Source of the DNA: Eucommia ulmoides
Taxonomy: Eukaryota; Streptophyta; Magnoliopsida; Garryales; Eucommiaceae
NCBI GenBank assembly: GCA_016647705.1
Contig: CM028326.1
Coordinates: 43,524,285-43,588,284 of the forward strand
DNA length: 64,000 nucleotides
Reading direction: 5' to 3'
The notes under the pieces are model-generated. The model searched no databases. It worked only from the letters and a program-made list of their open reading frames with translations, and had not been told where the DNA came from. Position numbers and translations under genes: made by a program. Positions 12,663 to 25,644 of this stretch are shown here, piece by piece. Every line of letters starts with the position of its first letter. Within the stretch, counting starts at the first letter, position 1.

Positions 12663-13089
12663 AAAAGAATAAATGAGAAAGTGTTAGGTTAGTCTTTAAC
12701 CTGGTAAAAAGATAAGATTCATCCTTGGTCTGTGAAAATGATAAATTGTAAAGGTTGATTTTGTGTTTGTAAAAGAATCGTGAGTTATAAGGGTTTAGTT
12801 CCTACTTGGTAAAAGAATCAAGGGGTTAGTGGATTGCGAATCTCCGTGGAGCTCAAGGGACTAGACGTAGGTAAGATTAGCTTAACTGAATTAGGATAAA
12901 TTCTTATGTGCTGCATTGATTTATTATTTATATTGTGATTTGGTGTACACTTAGTATTAAACACATATTCACTATGTATCAAGATAATAATTGATTTAAG
13001 AAAATTAATTATTTGTGTTTAAATGACTTAATTGATTAAAATTTTGTACTACCCAATTCACCCCCTCTTGGGTAGCTCTTTGGGACAAC
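12663..13089 (+). repeat. LTR tail of the SIRE-like copia family
   Basis: Matches the right-hand end of the LTR at 27475-29759, and the reverse of 7757-8200. It ends in the family terminus CTCTTGGGTAGCTCTTTGGG followed by ACAACA at 13089. Its orientation is opposite to the copia element around it, so it is not that element's own LTR. Confidence 0.65.
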
Positions 13090-14439
13090 AATACCCATTC
13101 TTAACAATGCATGTATTATGATCGAATATAGTATTATACCCTTTGTGACATAATTTACTTATACTAAGGAAATTATGTTTAAGATCGTCTACTAATAACA
13201 CATCCTTAATAGTAGTTGACCTATTACCGATATTACCTATATCGATAACCGTACCCTTGGTGTTGTCTCCAAAAGTCACATGACCTCAGTCTTTAGTTGT
13301 TAAAGATGTAAATTTAGATTTGTCATCCCTCATTGCTGAGAACAACCACCATCTAGGAACCATAATTCCTTGTCTAATGATGTTTTCAAAATAACCAGCA
13401 AGGAGCACCTCAAATAGTTCCTAAGTGGTATTAAGTGGGTCCGATCTTATTAGCCAGGACTTGTTTATATTTTGATAATATTTGAAAATACATCTGTACA
13501 ATATGGCCCACAACATTACAGTTAAACATCTAACAAGATTTTTGGTTTCAGAAAAGAATTTGTGATATCTTTTTTATTTAATATTTTTTTGAAAACCAAT
13601 TGCAGCTTTATCAAATATTCCTCCTGAACTTCCCAAAAGCATTTTAAAATTATTTTAACAAATCGTGAAATCAGAATAATAGAACTTAGATCCGAAATGT
13701 TGAATATCAATTCCTTGTTTTCAAATTCAAATTTAACCACTTGTTTGTTAAGTGTACTAATTATACTTTGTAAAGCATTTATCTGTGAAGCTTGGTTTTT
13801 GTAATCATATGATAGTTCTTGATAGACATTAAATAATTTATCAAAGTTTAAAGGACAAGAACTAGAACATTTAGTCACCTCATCTCCAGTGGCCATTAGC
13901 GCAAGCATGGATGAATTGTCACTAGTAGATTTTTTAGAGTTGCTTGATTCTAAGTTATCCCAAGTGACTTTCATAGATTTTTTCTTCATCTTTTTCACCT
14001 TTTTCTTTTCTTTTCTTTTCTTTATCCTTCTTTGGCTCCAGAAAATAAGATTCAAAGGACAGGTTTTATGACAGTTGTAGCATTCAACATTATTCATATT
14101 GAAATTTTTCTTCCCTCGGAATGTTCATCGGGTCAAATTTCTGAAATTGTTGGTGAGAAGTGCAAAATTCTTTTCTTGTTCACTATCAAGACTTATATCA
14201 TCAATGTCCATTTTACTCATTCTTTTGAGCTTTCAATGCCAATATTTGTTTTTCCCTACTTCCTGATCCATCCTCATATCCACAAATAGCTAAGTCATAG
14301 ATCATTAGGTTACCAATGAGTTCATCGAACATGTATTTGGTGAGATACTTAGCTTCCTCGATCGTTGTTACTTTTGGTCCCCATACTATGGTTAATGACT
14401 CAAAATATTCTTTACTTTGTTCTGCATAGAGTACAACTT
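13090..14439 (-). mobile_element. copia gag and pre-integrase remains
   Basis: Minus-strand reading shows gag sequence at about 14100-14440 (a TTIEEAKYLTKYMFDELIG-type stretch near 14310-14380), a CCHC-like zinc-knuckle start (ECYNCHK, about 14060-14085) and a Lys/Glu-rich linker. A gag-pre-integrase piece follows (13090-13279, VLLVDDLKHNFLSISKLC). The gag is cut at 14440 by the gypsy LTR. Broken fossil. Confidence 0.7.
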
Positions 14440-17400
14440 TGACACACCTTTGATTTTGGAAAAGAGGAAGAAGAGGAAAACGCGATTCGGTTTCCTCCCT
14501 CTCTAAATCCTTAAAAATCCATTCATTTTAGAAAATACAGTTTCAAGAGATTTTCTAGGCGTCGATTTTGAAAACGTTCTTTGGGTCAGGATTTATTTAA
14601 AAAATAAAGTCGCCATCTAGCATTACCCAAATTATTTACTAGGTCACCGGAATTTTGAAAATCATTTTTTATTTTAGAAAGCCCAAGTTTTTACTCAAAA
14701 TACTTGGTCTAAATCAGAGATTTCTTTTAAGTTCAAGGGTCAGTTATACCTAGGGAAGGTATTAGGCATCCTAAGACATCCGTCCAAAGACAGTACCTAA
14801 GTTTAAATAGACCTTTATGTTTAAACAAGTCTAAGTAATTTTCTTCGGTTTTAGTTAATACACTAATTCCTTTTCTTTTTTTTCTTTTTTTTTTTCTCTC
14901 TTTTTTTTTTATTTTATGTAGGAAAACAAAAAAACTTTATTTATGAAATGCGACAACAGATAAAACACACTAAAAATAAAGAACAAATATCCCCATTTTA
15001 GACCGTCTATCGATTATTGAAGAATCAACAAGTTTAGCCCCGATGGGAGGTTTATTTGGAAACTTAACTTTACAAAACTAGTTTATTTATTTTAAAATAG
15101 AAAAAGGACAAAATATTTTTTTAAGAAAAACACATTTTTATTCGGAATGTGGAAAACCATGTTTTAAGTATAGAAAACACAATAACAACAAGTAAAAAAT
15201 TTATTTAAGATATAAAACATTTATTTATAAAAATATTTTATATAGACAAATGTTTATTTTTTTAGAGTAAAACACAAAATGTTTTCATGTTAAAAAAACT
15301 CTTATGTGACAAACTCTTTTTTTTTTCTTTTTTGTTTATTTAAGAAAAGTAAGAACAAGACGTGACATAAATGGTGAATGATATACACATTTGATTTTGT
15401 CAAGAACACTCCAACCGAACTTACTTGCTTAGGAAAATTTAATGTTAAGGTTTACTTTTATTAGTCTAAAAGAAAAGAAAATATAGAATATAAGTGTCAT
15501 TCCTACTCGTAACTAAGAAAGAGAAAACATTTCTAAATAAGGCACACACTTATCCCTGAAAGAATAGAAGACCTTCCCTTATTCTAACTTTTAACCACAA
15601 AGGTCTATGCATAATAATATATATAGGGAGCCAGTCTATGATCTAAGACATAGGGTCAGTCCATGATCTAGGCTTATATATATATATAAGGGTTCCAGTC
15701 TATAGCCTGAGGCTTAAGGCCAAGTCGTGATCTAGGCTAGCATAGAAAGGCGTAGAGTGAGAAAAGTAAATATTATTTGTTAGTAGTTAGTAGTCATAGT
15801 CAATAGTCCATAGTCGGTGGTTTATTTTAAGTTCAATGAGTTTGGTTTCATGTGGTCTTGACAAAGGCCAAAGATGTTATGCATATACCATAGGTTCTTC
15901 TTTGTTCTTGACACAAAAACAACTTATATACACTACATACAAGACCCAAGACACTAAGAACAACCAAAGAACAATATGTACAAACAAATCAAAAAAATGA
16001 TAAACAAACAAAATACAAATATGAGTTTAAGAAAACCTTACCTAACTTAGGGAAATGGTCTTTCCTTAGGTGTTTTCTCCTTCTTCTTCTCCTTTAATCT
16101 TTTGTTCCTTTTTGCTTGGTTATTCTAGAAGAGATTCTTGAACCCTTGTTAGAAGAGTGTCAAGAACACCTTTCAAGAGATTTTTCTACAAGAATTTATG
16201 TGTGTTTAGGAGGTACAAAGCTTAAGAGATCAGGAAGCCCAAGAGAGAAATTTGAGCCTAGAGAGAGAAGTGGCATGAAAAATATTGGTTTCTAATGAAA
16301 ACAGGCTACCATTTATAGGCAAATGCATGTCTGCGCATTGATGAGTACGCAGGCATAGTCAGCTTGTTTCAAATGACCATTTAATGCTCATTTAAGTCCA
16401 TTAAACGCTATTCATGGCTAGAATAACTTAGGCTCTGATAAAGATTTTATAGGCTCTTGTAGGTAATCATGAAGATCTTGTCATGATGATCAAAATCTAA
16501 CCAAAATATTTACTAGTAAATATAGTATCCCGAGAAATTTATATTTTTGAAAATATTATATAAGCTTAATATTTTGTGATTGTTTTGTAAATTTAGAGAA
16601 TAAATAATATTTGATAATTTTTGGAGTCAAATGTTAATTTTAAATTGATTTTTAAAAGTTTTAGGATATAATAATATTTTCTTTATTTTAACCATTTATT
16701 TCTTTATTTATTTTATTTACATAATGCCCCCTTAAAAAAAAATATTAATTACATCCTAAAACTTTTAAAAATCAATTTAAAATTAACATTTGACTCTAAA
16801 AATTATCAAATATTATTTATCCTCTAAATTTACAAAACAATCCCAAAATATTAAACTTATATAATATTTTCAAAAATATAAATTTCTCAGGGTATTACAT
16901 TAAATGCTCTATTTATTTCCCCATTAATGCTCATTAAATGATAAATTGAATGCTACATTTAATGGTATTAATGGCTTTGTTATGATGGGGCTAATTAGGC
17001 TAGGTTTTTAGGCACTAATTACCCTAGGATATCATGAGATTTTCGCTCAAAAATCTTGCAAAAATATTTTCTATTTAATGTATCATTTAATATTTTATTT
17101 AATGCTCTTAGATGCTTAGCCATGATGAAGGTTAGTTTAGACTAGGTTTAGGCACTTAAATACCTATGAAATGATTATATTATATCATCATGAGATGTTC
17201 ATGCACCAAATCTTCCATAATATTGCTTCATTTAATGCATCATTTATGACTTCATTTAATGCTTCATTAATTGCTTTATTTAATGCCATTAAATGGTATT
17301 TAGTGATGGCATGCTAATTCTACTAGCTAGGCATCATGACATTTCGAGCAAATGATGATATTCTTATGGATGATATATTTTCATAAGATACTCATTATAT

Positions 17401-17984
17401 GTTTGAATTTAATGTCAACTTTACTAAGGGCACACCGGTGGAAGAATCTTATGTTTTTTCTAATATTTGGAGGGTGTGCTTTTAGTAAACTTGGTGTCTT
17501 GGGCACCCATTTACCTAATCAAGGATTTATTACCTTGATTTCAAAAATTAACACTTTAAATAGGAAATTAAATAAATATTTTTTGCCGTTAATTTGACAA
17601 AACCAGTGAAAACAAACGTTTCAGGGCTCAAAACGTGAAGTAATAGTAATTGGTGAAATTTATTTAAATTAAAGGGTAGAAACTGAATTAAACATATTAA
17701 AAGTTATATTCATAGAAAATCTACTTTTAATATTTTCATTTTAGTCTCCATTAACTTCTTGAAATTTCAAAAATTGACCCAAAATTTTTGTTTATACCGA
17801 AATTTGATTGAATTGACGATTTTATGGATTTTCCATGTTTTTTATTTATTTTTGGGTATCAAATATATTCTAAGGTAGAAATTCATTTCCTTTTAATATC
17901 AATTTAAAGTTTATCTAAATTTGCACTTTAGACACAATATTTTCGAAAACTAAACGAGCTGAACAAAATACGGTGTCTATAGCT
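14440..17984 (-). repeat. LTR of the Tat-like gypsy element
   Basis: The plus-strand start TGACACACC and end CGGTGTCTATA mirror each other (element sense begins about TATAGACACCG and ends GGTGTGTCA). The left border coincides with the break in the copia gag. A 370-bp foldback MITE lies inside at 16526-16895. Much of the LTR is simple AT-rich DNA with repeated TTTAATG-type words at 16900-17290. Confidence 0.6.
16526..16895. mobile_element. Foldback MITE with ~165-bp inverted arms
   Basis: 16526-16690 and the reverse complement of about 16725-16895 are almost identical (ends TATCCCGAGAAATTTAT and AATACCCTGAGAAATTTAT). They leave a loop of only about 35 bp. No coding capacity. I could not settle the target duplication, so the superfamily is open. 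High arm identity suggests a younger insertion than its host LTR. Confidence 0.75.
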
Positions 17985-20900
17985 GCCCCTTTTTGTTATG
18001 CGAGTTTAATCATCATGACGAAGATAGGAGAAATAAACTTTTTGTTCCGTGAGACAAAAAAGTAAAGGAATCTAACCTAGACATAGTAAATTGGTGAGAA
18101 AAAACCTAGTTGACTCTCCTCGGTTTAAAAGTATTAGAATAATGCATCCACCATCAAAGGTGGAAAGGAAAGTAAATAGAAATGCATTCTCCATCAGAGG
18201 TAGGAATTTTATGCATTTGGCATTAGAGGCAGGAATTGTATGCATCCGTCATCAAAGACATAATTTTTTCGCATCCGTCATCAAAGGTAGGAATTTTATG
18301 CATCTGTAATCAGAGACATAAATTTTTTTTCTTCCTCCATCAGAAGTAGGAATTTTCCACGTCCAATATCAGAGACAAGAATTTTTTGCTTCTTCCATCA
18401 AAAGCAGGAATTTTTCACTTCTACTATCAGAGGAAGGAATTTAATGCGTCCGTCATCAGAGACAGGAATAAATGCTAAGGTGTAGTTAAGTGTATGACTG
18501 AACTTGTGTGGGTTGCTTACGTATCTTGGTCTTCACCAGGAATTCAGTTAAAAGGTAGTTCAATAATCATTTAGAAAAATGAAATAATATCATAAGTCAG
18601 GATTGGGGGATAAAAGGTTCTGGGTTAGAGAAACTTATCTCGGGGATTGTCTTCTTAGTCCAAGACTGAAAACGACAAACAATGGTTCTTGTAAGAGAAA
18701 CCAAAGTTTCTTTTAAAATTTAAATCTACATTTGAGAATTTATTTAAACATCTATTTAAACATTTATTTATTAAAACATTCATTTATTTATTTAAAAATT
18801 TACTTAAAATATTTATTTATTTATTTAAACATTCATTCATTTATTAATTAACTTTATTTATTTATTCTTTATTTAAATATTTATATATTTTTATTTTATT
18901 TATCAAGCATTTAAACATTTCAATATAGACATTTGCATTTCATTTACCTTTATTTTTCTCTTTCAATCATTTTTTATTAAGCTTTTTCATTTTATTTTTT
19001 TATTCTCTCTCTCTTTCTCTTTCTCTCTTTTATTTAAGAGTGGTGTCCCCTCTTAGGACCAGAAAACAAATTTAAAGAATTTGGTGGGGAAATTAATCAT
19101 AATAAAATGTTCCCTAGTCCAAGACTGGGGTTCGGTAGTACGTACTTCTTTAGGGAAAATGAATCGGAATGTTAAATTTGTCCCTAGCCCAAACCAGGGT
19201 AAATCCTATCAAGGAATCTTGATTGAGAAACCTAATATAATGTGCCCCAACCCTAGGATGGGGTGAAGGAATAAGTTCTATGATGTTCAATAAAATGTGG
19301 TGAAACCCACTAGGGCTGCCTACGTATCCCGAATCAAGTGTGTAATTTTTTTAGTGTTAAAATGAGACTGAAACCGCATGGTTGCTTATATATTCGAATT
19401 TAGGTTTGGAATCATGTCAAGATGCAATTCTGATGATAATGTTTTTAAATGTATGACTAAACCCGCAAGGTTTTCCTATGTATCCTGATTTTCTAAGTCA
19501 GGAATTAAGTCGAAATATAGTTCGCTTCTATATGGAAATTTGATTTTTCAAGGCGTCCTGGTCTATAACCGGGGATGAAAATGAACATACATTCCCATAG
19601 GAAAATCCTAAATATGGTGAAATGTGCCCCAGTCCCTAACTCGGATAGTGAATGGATAAGTTCCTTGAGGAATCAAATCTGACACCTCTTATCGTAAAAC
19701 TAAGAACGTAATCAGTATAAAATATGCACCAGCCTATAGGATGGGTAGGAGACAGATTAGCCACTGTTAGAAAAACTAAGTCAGTTTGCCTTGCTTTTGT
19801 CAGAGATTATGAAAATGAATTCAGTATGAATATGGTGAATCCCTAAGCATGATCGTCGGCGTATGATCAAGTGGTGATGAAAAAAATTAAAAATAGGAAA
19901 CCAATTCCAACATTGGCCCGCAAGTGCAATACCCGGGCTATTTAATTTATCATTAAGTCTAGACAGAATTGGCGAAATGATTTACCTATAGTGTAAAAGC
20001 TCATAAATTAATGGTTGCCCTTGGATGGTGAACCTCATCTTTCTCATCTAGTCATTGCTTCGGGTATTTGTATTTTGAATTTCAATGTTTAAACAACCTG
20101 TGTATGTTTTTCGGTATTTTAAGAGTCAAAATAAAGTTAGAAGAAAAATAAACCGTTGTCTTCCTTCCTTGGTCTTGTCGCTTGAATGGTGTTTGTTGAC
20201 TTCATTCATTGAAAGCTGACAAATCCTTGTCTATCATTGGACTTCTTCTTTTGACTGAAAGCTCCATCATAGAGACAAATCCATAGCATTCCAAACTTTT
20301 CCCGGGATCGAATCTTGATATTGAAATTCCAAGTTATCTTGAAGGCATGATGTTTTTCTAGTTTACGGCTTGGTATTGGTATCTGGTTTTTAAAATCAGG
20401 GATTGAGGCTCAATAGGGGATGCTGACCTTTGTTGTTTGTGTACCATTAATTTAGGGATGATAGCAAGTGTCCTTGGTACAAAAATTCTTGAAGAGTGAT
20501 ATTTCTTGTTTTCTCTCGCTCCTTCTCCTTGCTCTTATGTCATTCGTCATTTTTACTATCAGCATATTGAAATGTTAGTTATGAAAGAAAAATAACATAT
20601 AGACAATCAGATGTTATTGTTACTAAGCTAGGGCTTGCATAATCAAGGTATATTTCTATTTTTCGAAATACTTCCTTCCTTAGGAGTACAATCTTAGACT
20701 CGATCACTTCTCGGAGGTTTCAAGATCTTTACCAACTTCTAACCTTTCTTTCTTCGAAACCCAAAGCATACATAATCACCAGTCGAATTTTTTGATTTCT
20801 CAACCAAAACATAGAATGGAGAACTCTCGACGAACCCAAACCTCCACGGATAAACAACAAAAAACGGTAGAAATTCAATGTCTCTTTACTTTTTCCCCTT

Positions 20901-21150
20901 TCTTTATATGTTCTCCATTTTTTCCTTAGCACATTTTCAGGTTTTTACTAAGGCTGACTACCACATTTTTGCATCTCAATGCCCTTTCGGGTTTTCACTA
21001 GGTCGGTGGTTTTTGTATCTTGATATGATCCCTACTTTTTTTTACCCGTGGTGTCCTTTCGGGTTTTCACCATGTCCTCAAGTTGTACAATTTTTTTTAC
21101 CCTCTTTTGCACTCATTTCCTTTCGGTTATGATTTGGGTTTATATTTTTG
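17985..21150 (-). other. Non-coding spacer of the Tat-like element
   Basis: No gene. It contains a short-unit tandem array (18128-18480), an ATTTATTTAAA-rich tract (18690-18990) and a region of imperfect repeats around CCCCAGTCC/ACTGGGG and CTACGTATC words (about 18490-19770). Two copies of a TTTCGGGTTTTCAC segment lie near 20985 and 21058. It lies between integrase remains and LTR, as in Tat elements. Confidence 0.55.
18128..18480. repeat. Tandem array, unit about 35 bp
   Basis: Roughly nine to ten imperfect copies of a unit resembling GCATCCGTCATCAGAGGCAG followed by GAATTTT. Unit length and sequence both vary and there are no unique spacers, so this is a decayed minisatellite rather than a CRISPR array. 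Confidence 0.8.
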
Positions 21151-21153
21151 CTT

Positions 21154-22470
21154 TTAGGGGTAAAACTTCTTGACTACATTAGAATTGATAGGCTCTGAGA
21201 ACTTCTCTCCATCCATCGCTTGAAGTATTAAGGCCCCAAACCCTAAAACTTTCTTGACGAGGAACGATCCTTCCCAATTTGGTGCGAACTTTCCCTTAGC
21301 ATCTTCCAAGAATGGGAAGATCTTCTTATGTACTACCTCGGCTGAGATTTCTACTTTCGTTCTATACATAAGTGACTATGGCTCCAGTTAAAGTTCGAAA
21401 TGACATTCAATACACCATCAAGGAAAATGGGAATATCTCGTTATATTCTTTATGATTATGAACCATCATCCTAAATATCTTCTTGAGGTTATTATTAGCG
21501 ACCTCCACTGCTCCATTAATCTTAGGACGGTAGTGTGCGGAATTCTTGTGCTCGACTTTGAACTGAGCATATATGGATTTCATCGTTCCACCTTTAAGAT
21601 TATGGATAATTAACTACTATTAGGGCTTGTGGTACTCTATAATGCAATAAGATATTCTCCATCAAGAACCACATTAGAGTCTTTTAGGTGACACACGTGA
21701 GCAAGACTGCTTCCACCAATTTTGTTGAAGTAGTCAACAGCTACTAGGATGAATTGTCATTCACTTGGTGCTGCTAGTATTGATAGGGTCAATCTTGATA
21801 CCCTGATGGTTTACCATGAATTCCAAAATTCTCCTTTACATTTAGTCGGTTAAACTTTAGTTGGAACTTTTACTATCGGTTGACTACTTTTCCCAAATGT
21901 TCCAAATTATCTTCATTTTCTCTGGGTTATGTAATCATTTCATTAACACTAACCTTTATTTCTTTATGGATCATATAGAGTAAGAGTGTTGTCATTACTA
22001 TTTGGTAATGTATTGATATTCTTGAGTTCGAAAGGCATAGATCGATAGCAGAATATCCCCTATGTTGTGGTGGAATCTTGCACCTGGCAATTTTGTGTAG
22101 GATAATGTGGATATTCAATAGTGGGAAGTCTACTTTTGGGTCCACTCCATTTGGTATGACAATGTTATCTTCTTCTTTCTTTGATGGGAAGCTTGTGCAT
22201 TACGATGTCATTCGATAGTTCTACCATCTCGTTGTAGGGCTATGTGAATACATCCTGATATTCCTTCAATGGGCTAACTGGTCTTCTCTTTCATAGTGAT
22301 TTCTCCAATCTTGGTTTCTTTTGAATTCTTTCAGGTTTCCTAGATTTACTATTTTTAGTCTTATCTAGCCTTCGAATCGTTCTAAGGCTCTTTGAAATTT
22401 CTTGGTATTCTCGGGATTAGGGTAATCTATTATTTCGGCCTGGTCATCAGAAGTGCATCTTGACATGATT
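21154..22470 (-). mobile_element. gypsy pol remains (RT and integrase)
   Basis: Minus-strand reading: an RT entry patch with NDIVMHKLPIKE (near 22190-22225), an MTTLLLYMIHKEIKV stretch (about 21945-21990), then an integrase patch with HYRPKINGAVEVANNN (near 21485-21530). The integrase C-terminus follows at 21154-21369 (FAPNWEGSFLVKKV). Large parts are missing between the patches. Broken fossil of Tat type. Confidence 0.75.
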
Positions 22471-22479
22471 CCAAACCTA

Positions 22480-25060
22480 ACCTATACTAACTCATACAAT
22501 TCTCATAGATAAATATTCTTACAATTAACAATAGTTGAAGCTAATATGAATATAATTTTTTGGCACTTCTAATTTAATTGAGGCTCCAGAAAAATGGCAT
22601 ATTATATTTTCAAGAGGAACAAAAAATTACACTAATGAAGTATTACATTATACCAGATCTAGAATAAATCTATTAAGTTTTAAAGACTTGTGTTTAAATC
22701 GATATCACAATGAAATGGTAAATGAACGAAATATAGAATATCACTATATTACATGTATATTTCAGTCCATTAGTTTGTATGATAAAAACTTCATAATCTT
22801 TTGGGATATGTTGCACAACAATATGGGATATTGAATCATGTACGATGTCCTAGAAGTGTTCAAATCTAAATACTTTTAAACTCTGACGTAATTGCCTAGT
22901 TTCCTATGATCAACAATGATGTATCGAATTATTGTAATTCACATGGCCATTCACTAAAGAACCAAAAACATTTTATTATCACATGGGTATACATGCATTT
23001 CTTGTTCAAAATGTAATTTTATTACTAAAAAAATATATTTTGAAATTCAAACCTAAAACCACCACATTTTTACAAAAAAAATAAAAAATAAAATCATGGG
23101 GATATATGTGATCCAATTAACCCACCATGTGGTCCATTTCACTATTTTATGATTCCAGTAAATGTATCAACACGATTGTTGCATGAATGTTTACTTTCTA
23201 CATGTAATGTTGTATTTGCTAGACTCCTTGCCCAAATTATTTGTTGAAGAGCACAATTCGCATATTATCCAATCAAGGTAATTCGTTTGGACAATGCTGG
23301 AGAATTTGCATTACAAATATTCGATGATTATTGTATGCTAGTTGTAATAGATGTAGAAGATCTTATTGCTCATATGGTTTGGTTGAATCATTTATTAAAC
23401 AACTGAAATTAATTGCTGAACCATTATTTATGAATACAAAATTAGTAATATTTGCTTGAAGGTATGTTATAATTCATGTTGCATCCTTAGTACATCTTAA
23501 GACAACTTCTTATCAACAATACTTTCCACTACAACTTATAGTAGGTCAACAATCAGATATTTATCATCTCAAATTTTTGGTTGTATTGTATATGTATCTA
23601 TTCCACTTCAAAACGTACTAAAATGGGACCTCAACATCGACTTGGGATTGATATTGGTTTTAAACCTCCATCTATTTTTAGATACCTTGAACTATTAAGG
23701 TATGATTTATTTAAAGCACGATTTGAGCATATTCATTTTAATAAGTCAAATTTTTCACCATTTGCAGGAAAATAAACAAATAAAAGGACAAGCATTAAAT
23801 AGACATGTTTCTACGATATCCCATTTTGATGCATGAACTAAGCAATGTGAAGTTAAGGTTAAAAAAATCATTCATTTCTAAAATATTATAAATCAATTAC
23901 TTGATGCATTTAGGGATGCAAAAAAGGTAACAAAGTCACATATATCTATTATAAATATCTTGGCGAGAATTATTGTCCTAGTAGGAAAATTAGTGGTTGA
24001 AGATGAATTTGATCCATGCCAGAAACGTGAAGACCTATGGGTGCCAAAGAAAAAAAATTCTCCAACAAAGAAATTACAGGAAGATATTCATAAACATATT
24101 GGTTCTCATGAAAATCTCAATGATACACTAGAAGAAGTAGCAAATGTTCCTGGACAAGAACGAAAGACTTCTAAAAAAATTATGATTAATTAAAATAACA
24201 CAATCCTTGAAAAAAAATATTATATTTCTATATGTTAAGCTCAAATGTAGGACATAAATCAAACTACTGTTGACAATGTATTCTGTTTTATGATTTCTAT
24301 TGATTTTATAAGAAATATTGTTGAGTTTGAACCTATGTTTATCGAAGAATGCAGGCCCCTATATGATTGAGAAAAATGGAAGGACTATATTCAGACTCAA
24401 CTGAACTCACTTTCAAAACGTAAAGTTTTTGAACCTATAGGCCAAACACCTGAAAATATCAAGCAAGTAGGATATAAATGGGTATTTTGTTCGAAAATGT
24501 ACAAGGCAAATGAAATTGCGTGTCATAAAGCAATGTTTTGCAACACAAGGTTTTTTCAAAACTACCTAGTATTGATTATAATTCGACACATTCTCCTATG
24601 ATTGATACAATAACATTTTAACTTTTTAATTAGTTTATTAGAGTGATTAGACATGTATTTGATGGATGTGCTTACAACATATTTGTATGGATCCTTCGAT
24701 AGTGACATTTTTATAAAAATCCATGAAGGTTATAAAATGCTTGAAGTATACGTTGCTAAACCACTTCAAATATACTCTATCAAGATAAAAAGATCATTGT
24801 ACTAGCTGAAACAATCTAGTGAGATGCAGTCTAATCGTCTTAGTGAATATTTATTAAAAGAATGATATGAGAACAATCCAATATGTCCACGTGTCTTCAT
24901 TAAAAAATTAGATTCTAATTTTGCAATTGTAGCAGTATATGTTGATGTTTTAAATCTTGTCGGGGCTCAAAAGTGCTTTGGAAAATTGTTGCTTATTTAA
25001 AGGCTGAATTTGAAAGATCTTAGAAAAATAAAATTTTGTCTTTCTTGCATATTTAACATT
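22480..25060 (+). mobile_element. copia pre-integrase, integrase and early RT remains
   Basis: Recognisable pieces are pre-integrase (about 22600-23000), integrase core with IRLDNAGEF (about 23280-23310), an integrase tail with RTKMGPQHRLGIDIGF (about 23610-23660) and RT patches (about 24380-25050). The gag part is absent. Broken fossil. Confidence 0.75.
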
Positions 25061-25475
25061 CGGTATTTACCGCTTATTTCTCCTATCATTTTTCATAAAA
25101 TCATAAACCTCCTTTGACCCTTTTTTATTCACTTTATATATTTTTTTTATTCTTTTATATTTTCAAAAACCCACTCACACCCCTATTTATTTATTTTTTT
25201 AAAAATAAAGAAGAAGAAATGTTAGTGTAAAAAGATAAATGAGAAAAATATGACCAAAAAAATAAAGATATATTTATGTATTTTAGTTTTAAATTTTTAA
25301 ATTGTTAGGGGAAAAAATTGTCATTAAAATAAACATTTTAGTAATTTTTAACCTATAGGAGAAATAAGTGGTGTTTGACAAAAAAAATGATACGAAGATT
25401 ACTGACATTTTCTAAATGATTGAAAAAATTTGTGGTTTTAGGCAAAATAATAGGGGAGGTAAGTGATAAATACCC
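25061..25475. mobile_element. MITE, probably Mutator-type, 415 bp
   Basis: Long inverted repeats: left CGGTATTTACCGCTTATTTC and right, reversed, GGGTATTTATCACTTACCTC, continuing for over 60 bp. It is flanked by ATTTAACATT (25051-25060) and ATTGAACATT (25476-25485), a 10-bp target duplication with one difference. The copia reading resumes directly behind it. Same family as the MITE at 51916-58073. Confidence 0.8.
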
Positions 25476-25644
25476 ATTGAACATTTAGCAAAAGGAATTT
25501 TGGTTCATCAGTCAAATTATGTTGAAAAGTTATTGAAATTTTTTTATATGGATAAACAACAACCATTGAGCTCTTGATATGAAGAAAGACATCTTTTGTC
25601 CAAGAGAAGAACAAAAAGATATTCTTGATCTTCAAATATCATTT

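Larger units (their letters stand above)
7757..14439 (-). mobile_element. Long-LTR Ty1/copia remnant (SIRE-like)
   Basis: A minus-strand copia element with a 2.1 kb downstream LTR (7757-9865), RNase H and reverse transcriptase remains (10186-11377), and gag plus pre-integrase remains (13090-14439). Most of the integrase is absent, and two LTR-derived pieces (11378-12662 and 12663-13089) sit in its place. The left end lies inside a gypsy integrase. The right end is cut by a gypsy LTR at 14440, so no upstream LTR or target duplication can be seen. Long LTR and gag type point to the SIRE/Maximus lineage. Much decayed. Confidence 0.7.
14440..22470 (-). mobile_element. Ty3/gypsy remnant, Tat-like
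   Basis: A minus-strand element made of pol remains (21154-22470), a long non-coding spacer with tandem repeats (17985-21150) and a ~3.5 kb LTR (14440-17984). The order pol, spacer, long LTR and the purine-rich border (AAAAAGGGGCAGC in element sense, directly before the LTR) are typical of the Tat group. The upstream half is lost where a plus-strand copia element begins near 22480. Broken. Confidence 0.65.

Noticed and set aside
18128-18480. Regular short repeats resembling a CRISPR array
   Set aside because: Units vary in length and sequence and there are no conserved repeats with unique spacers. It lies in a plant retroelement spacer.
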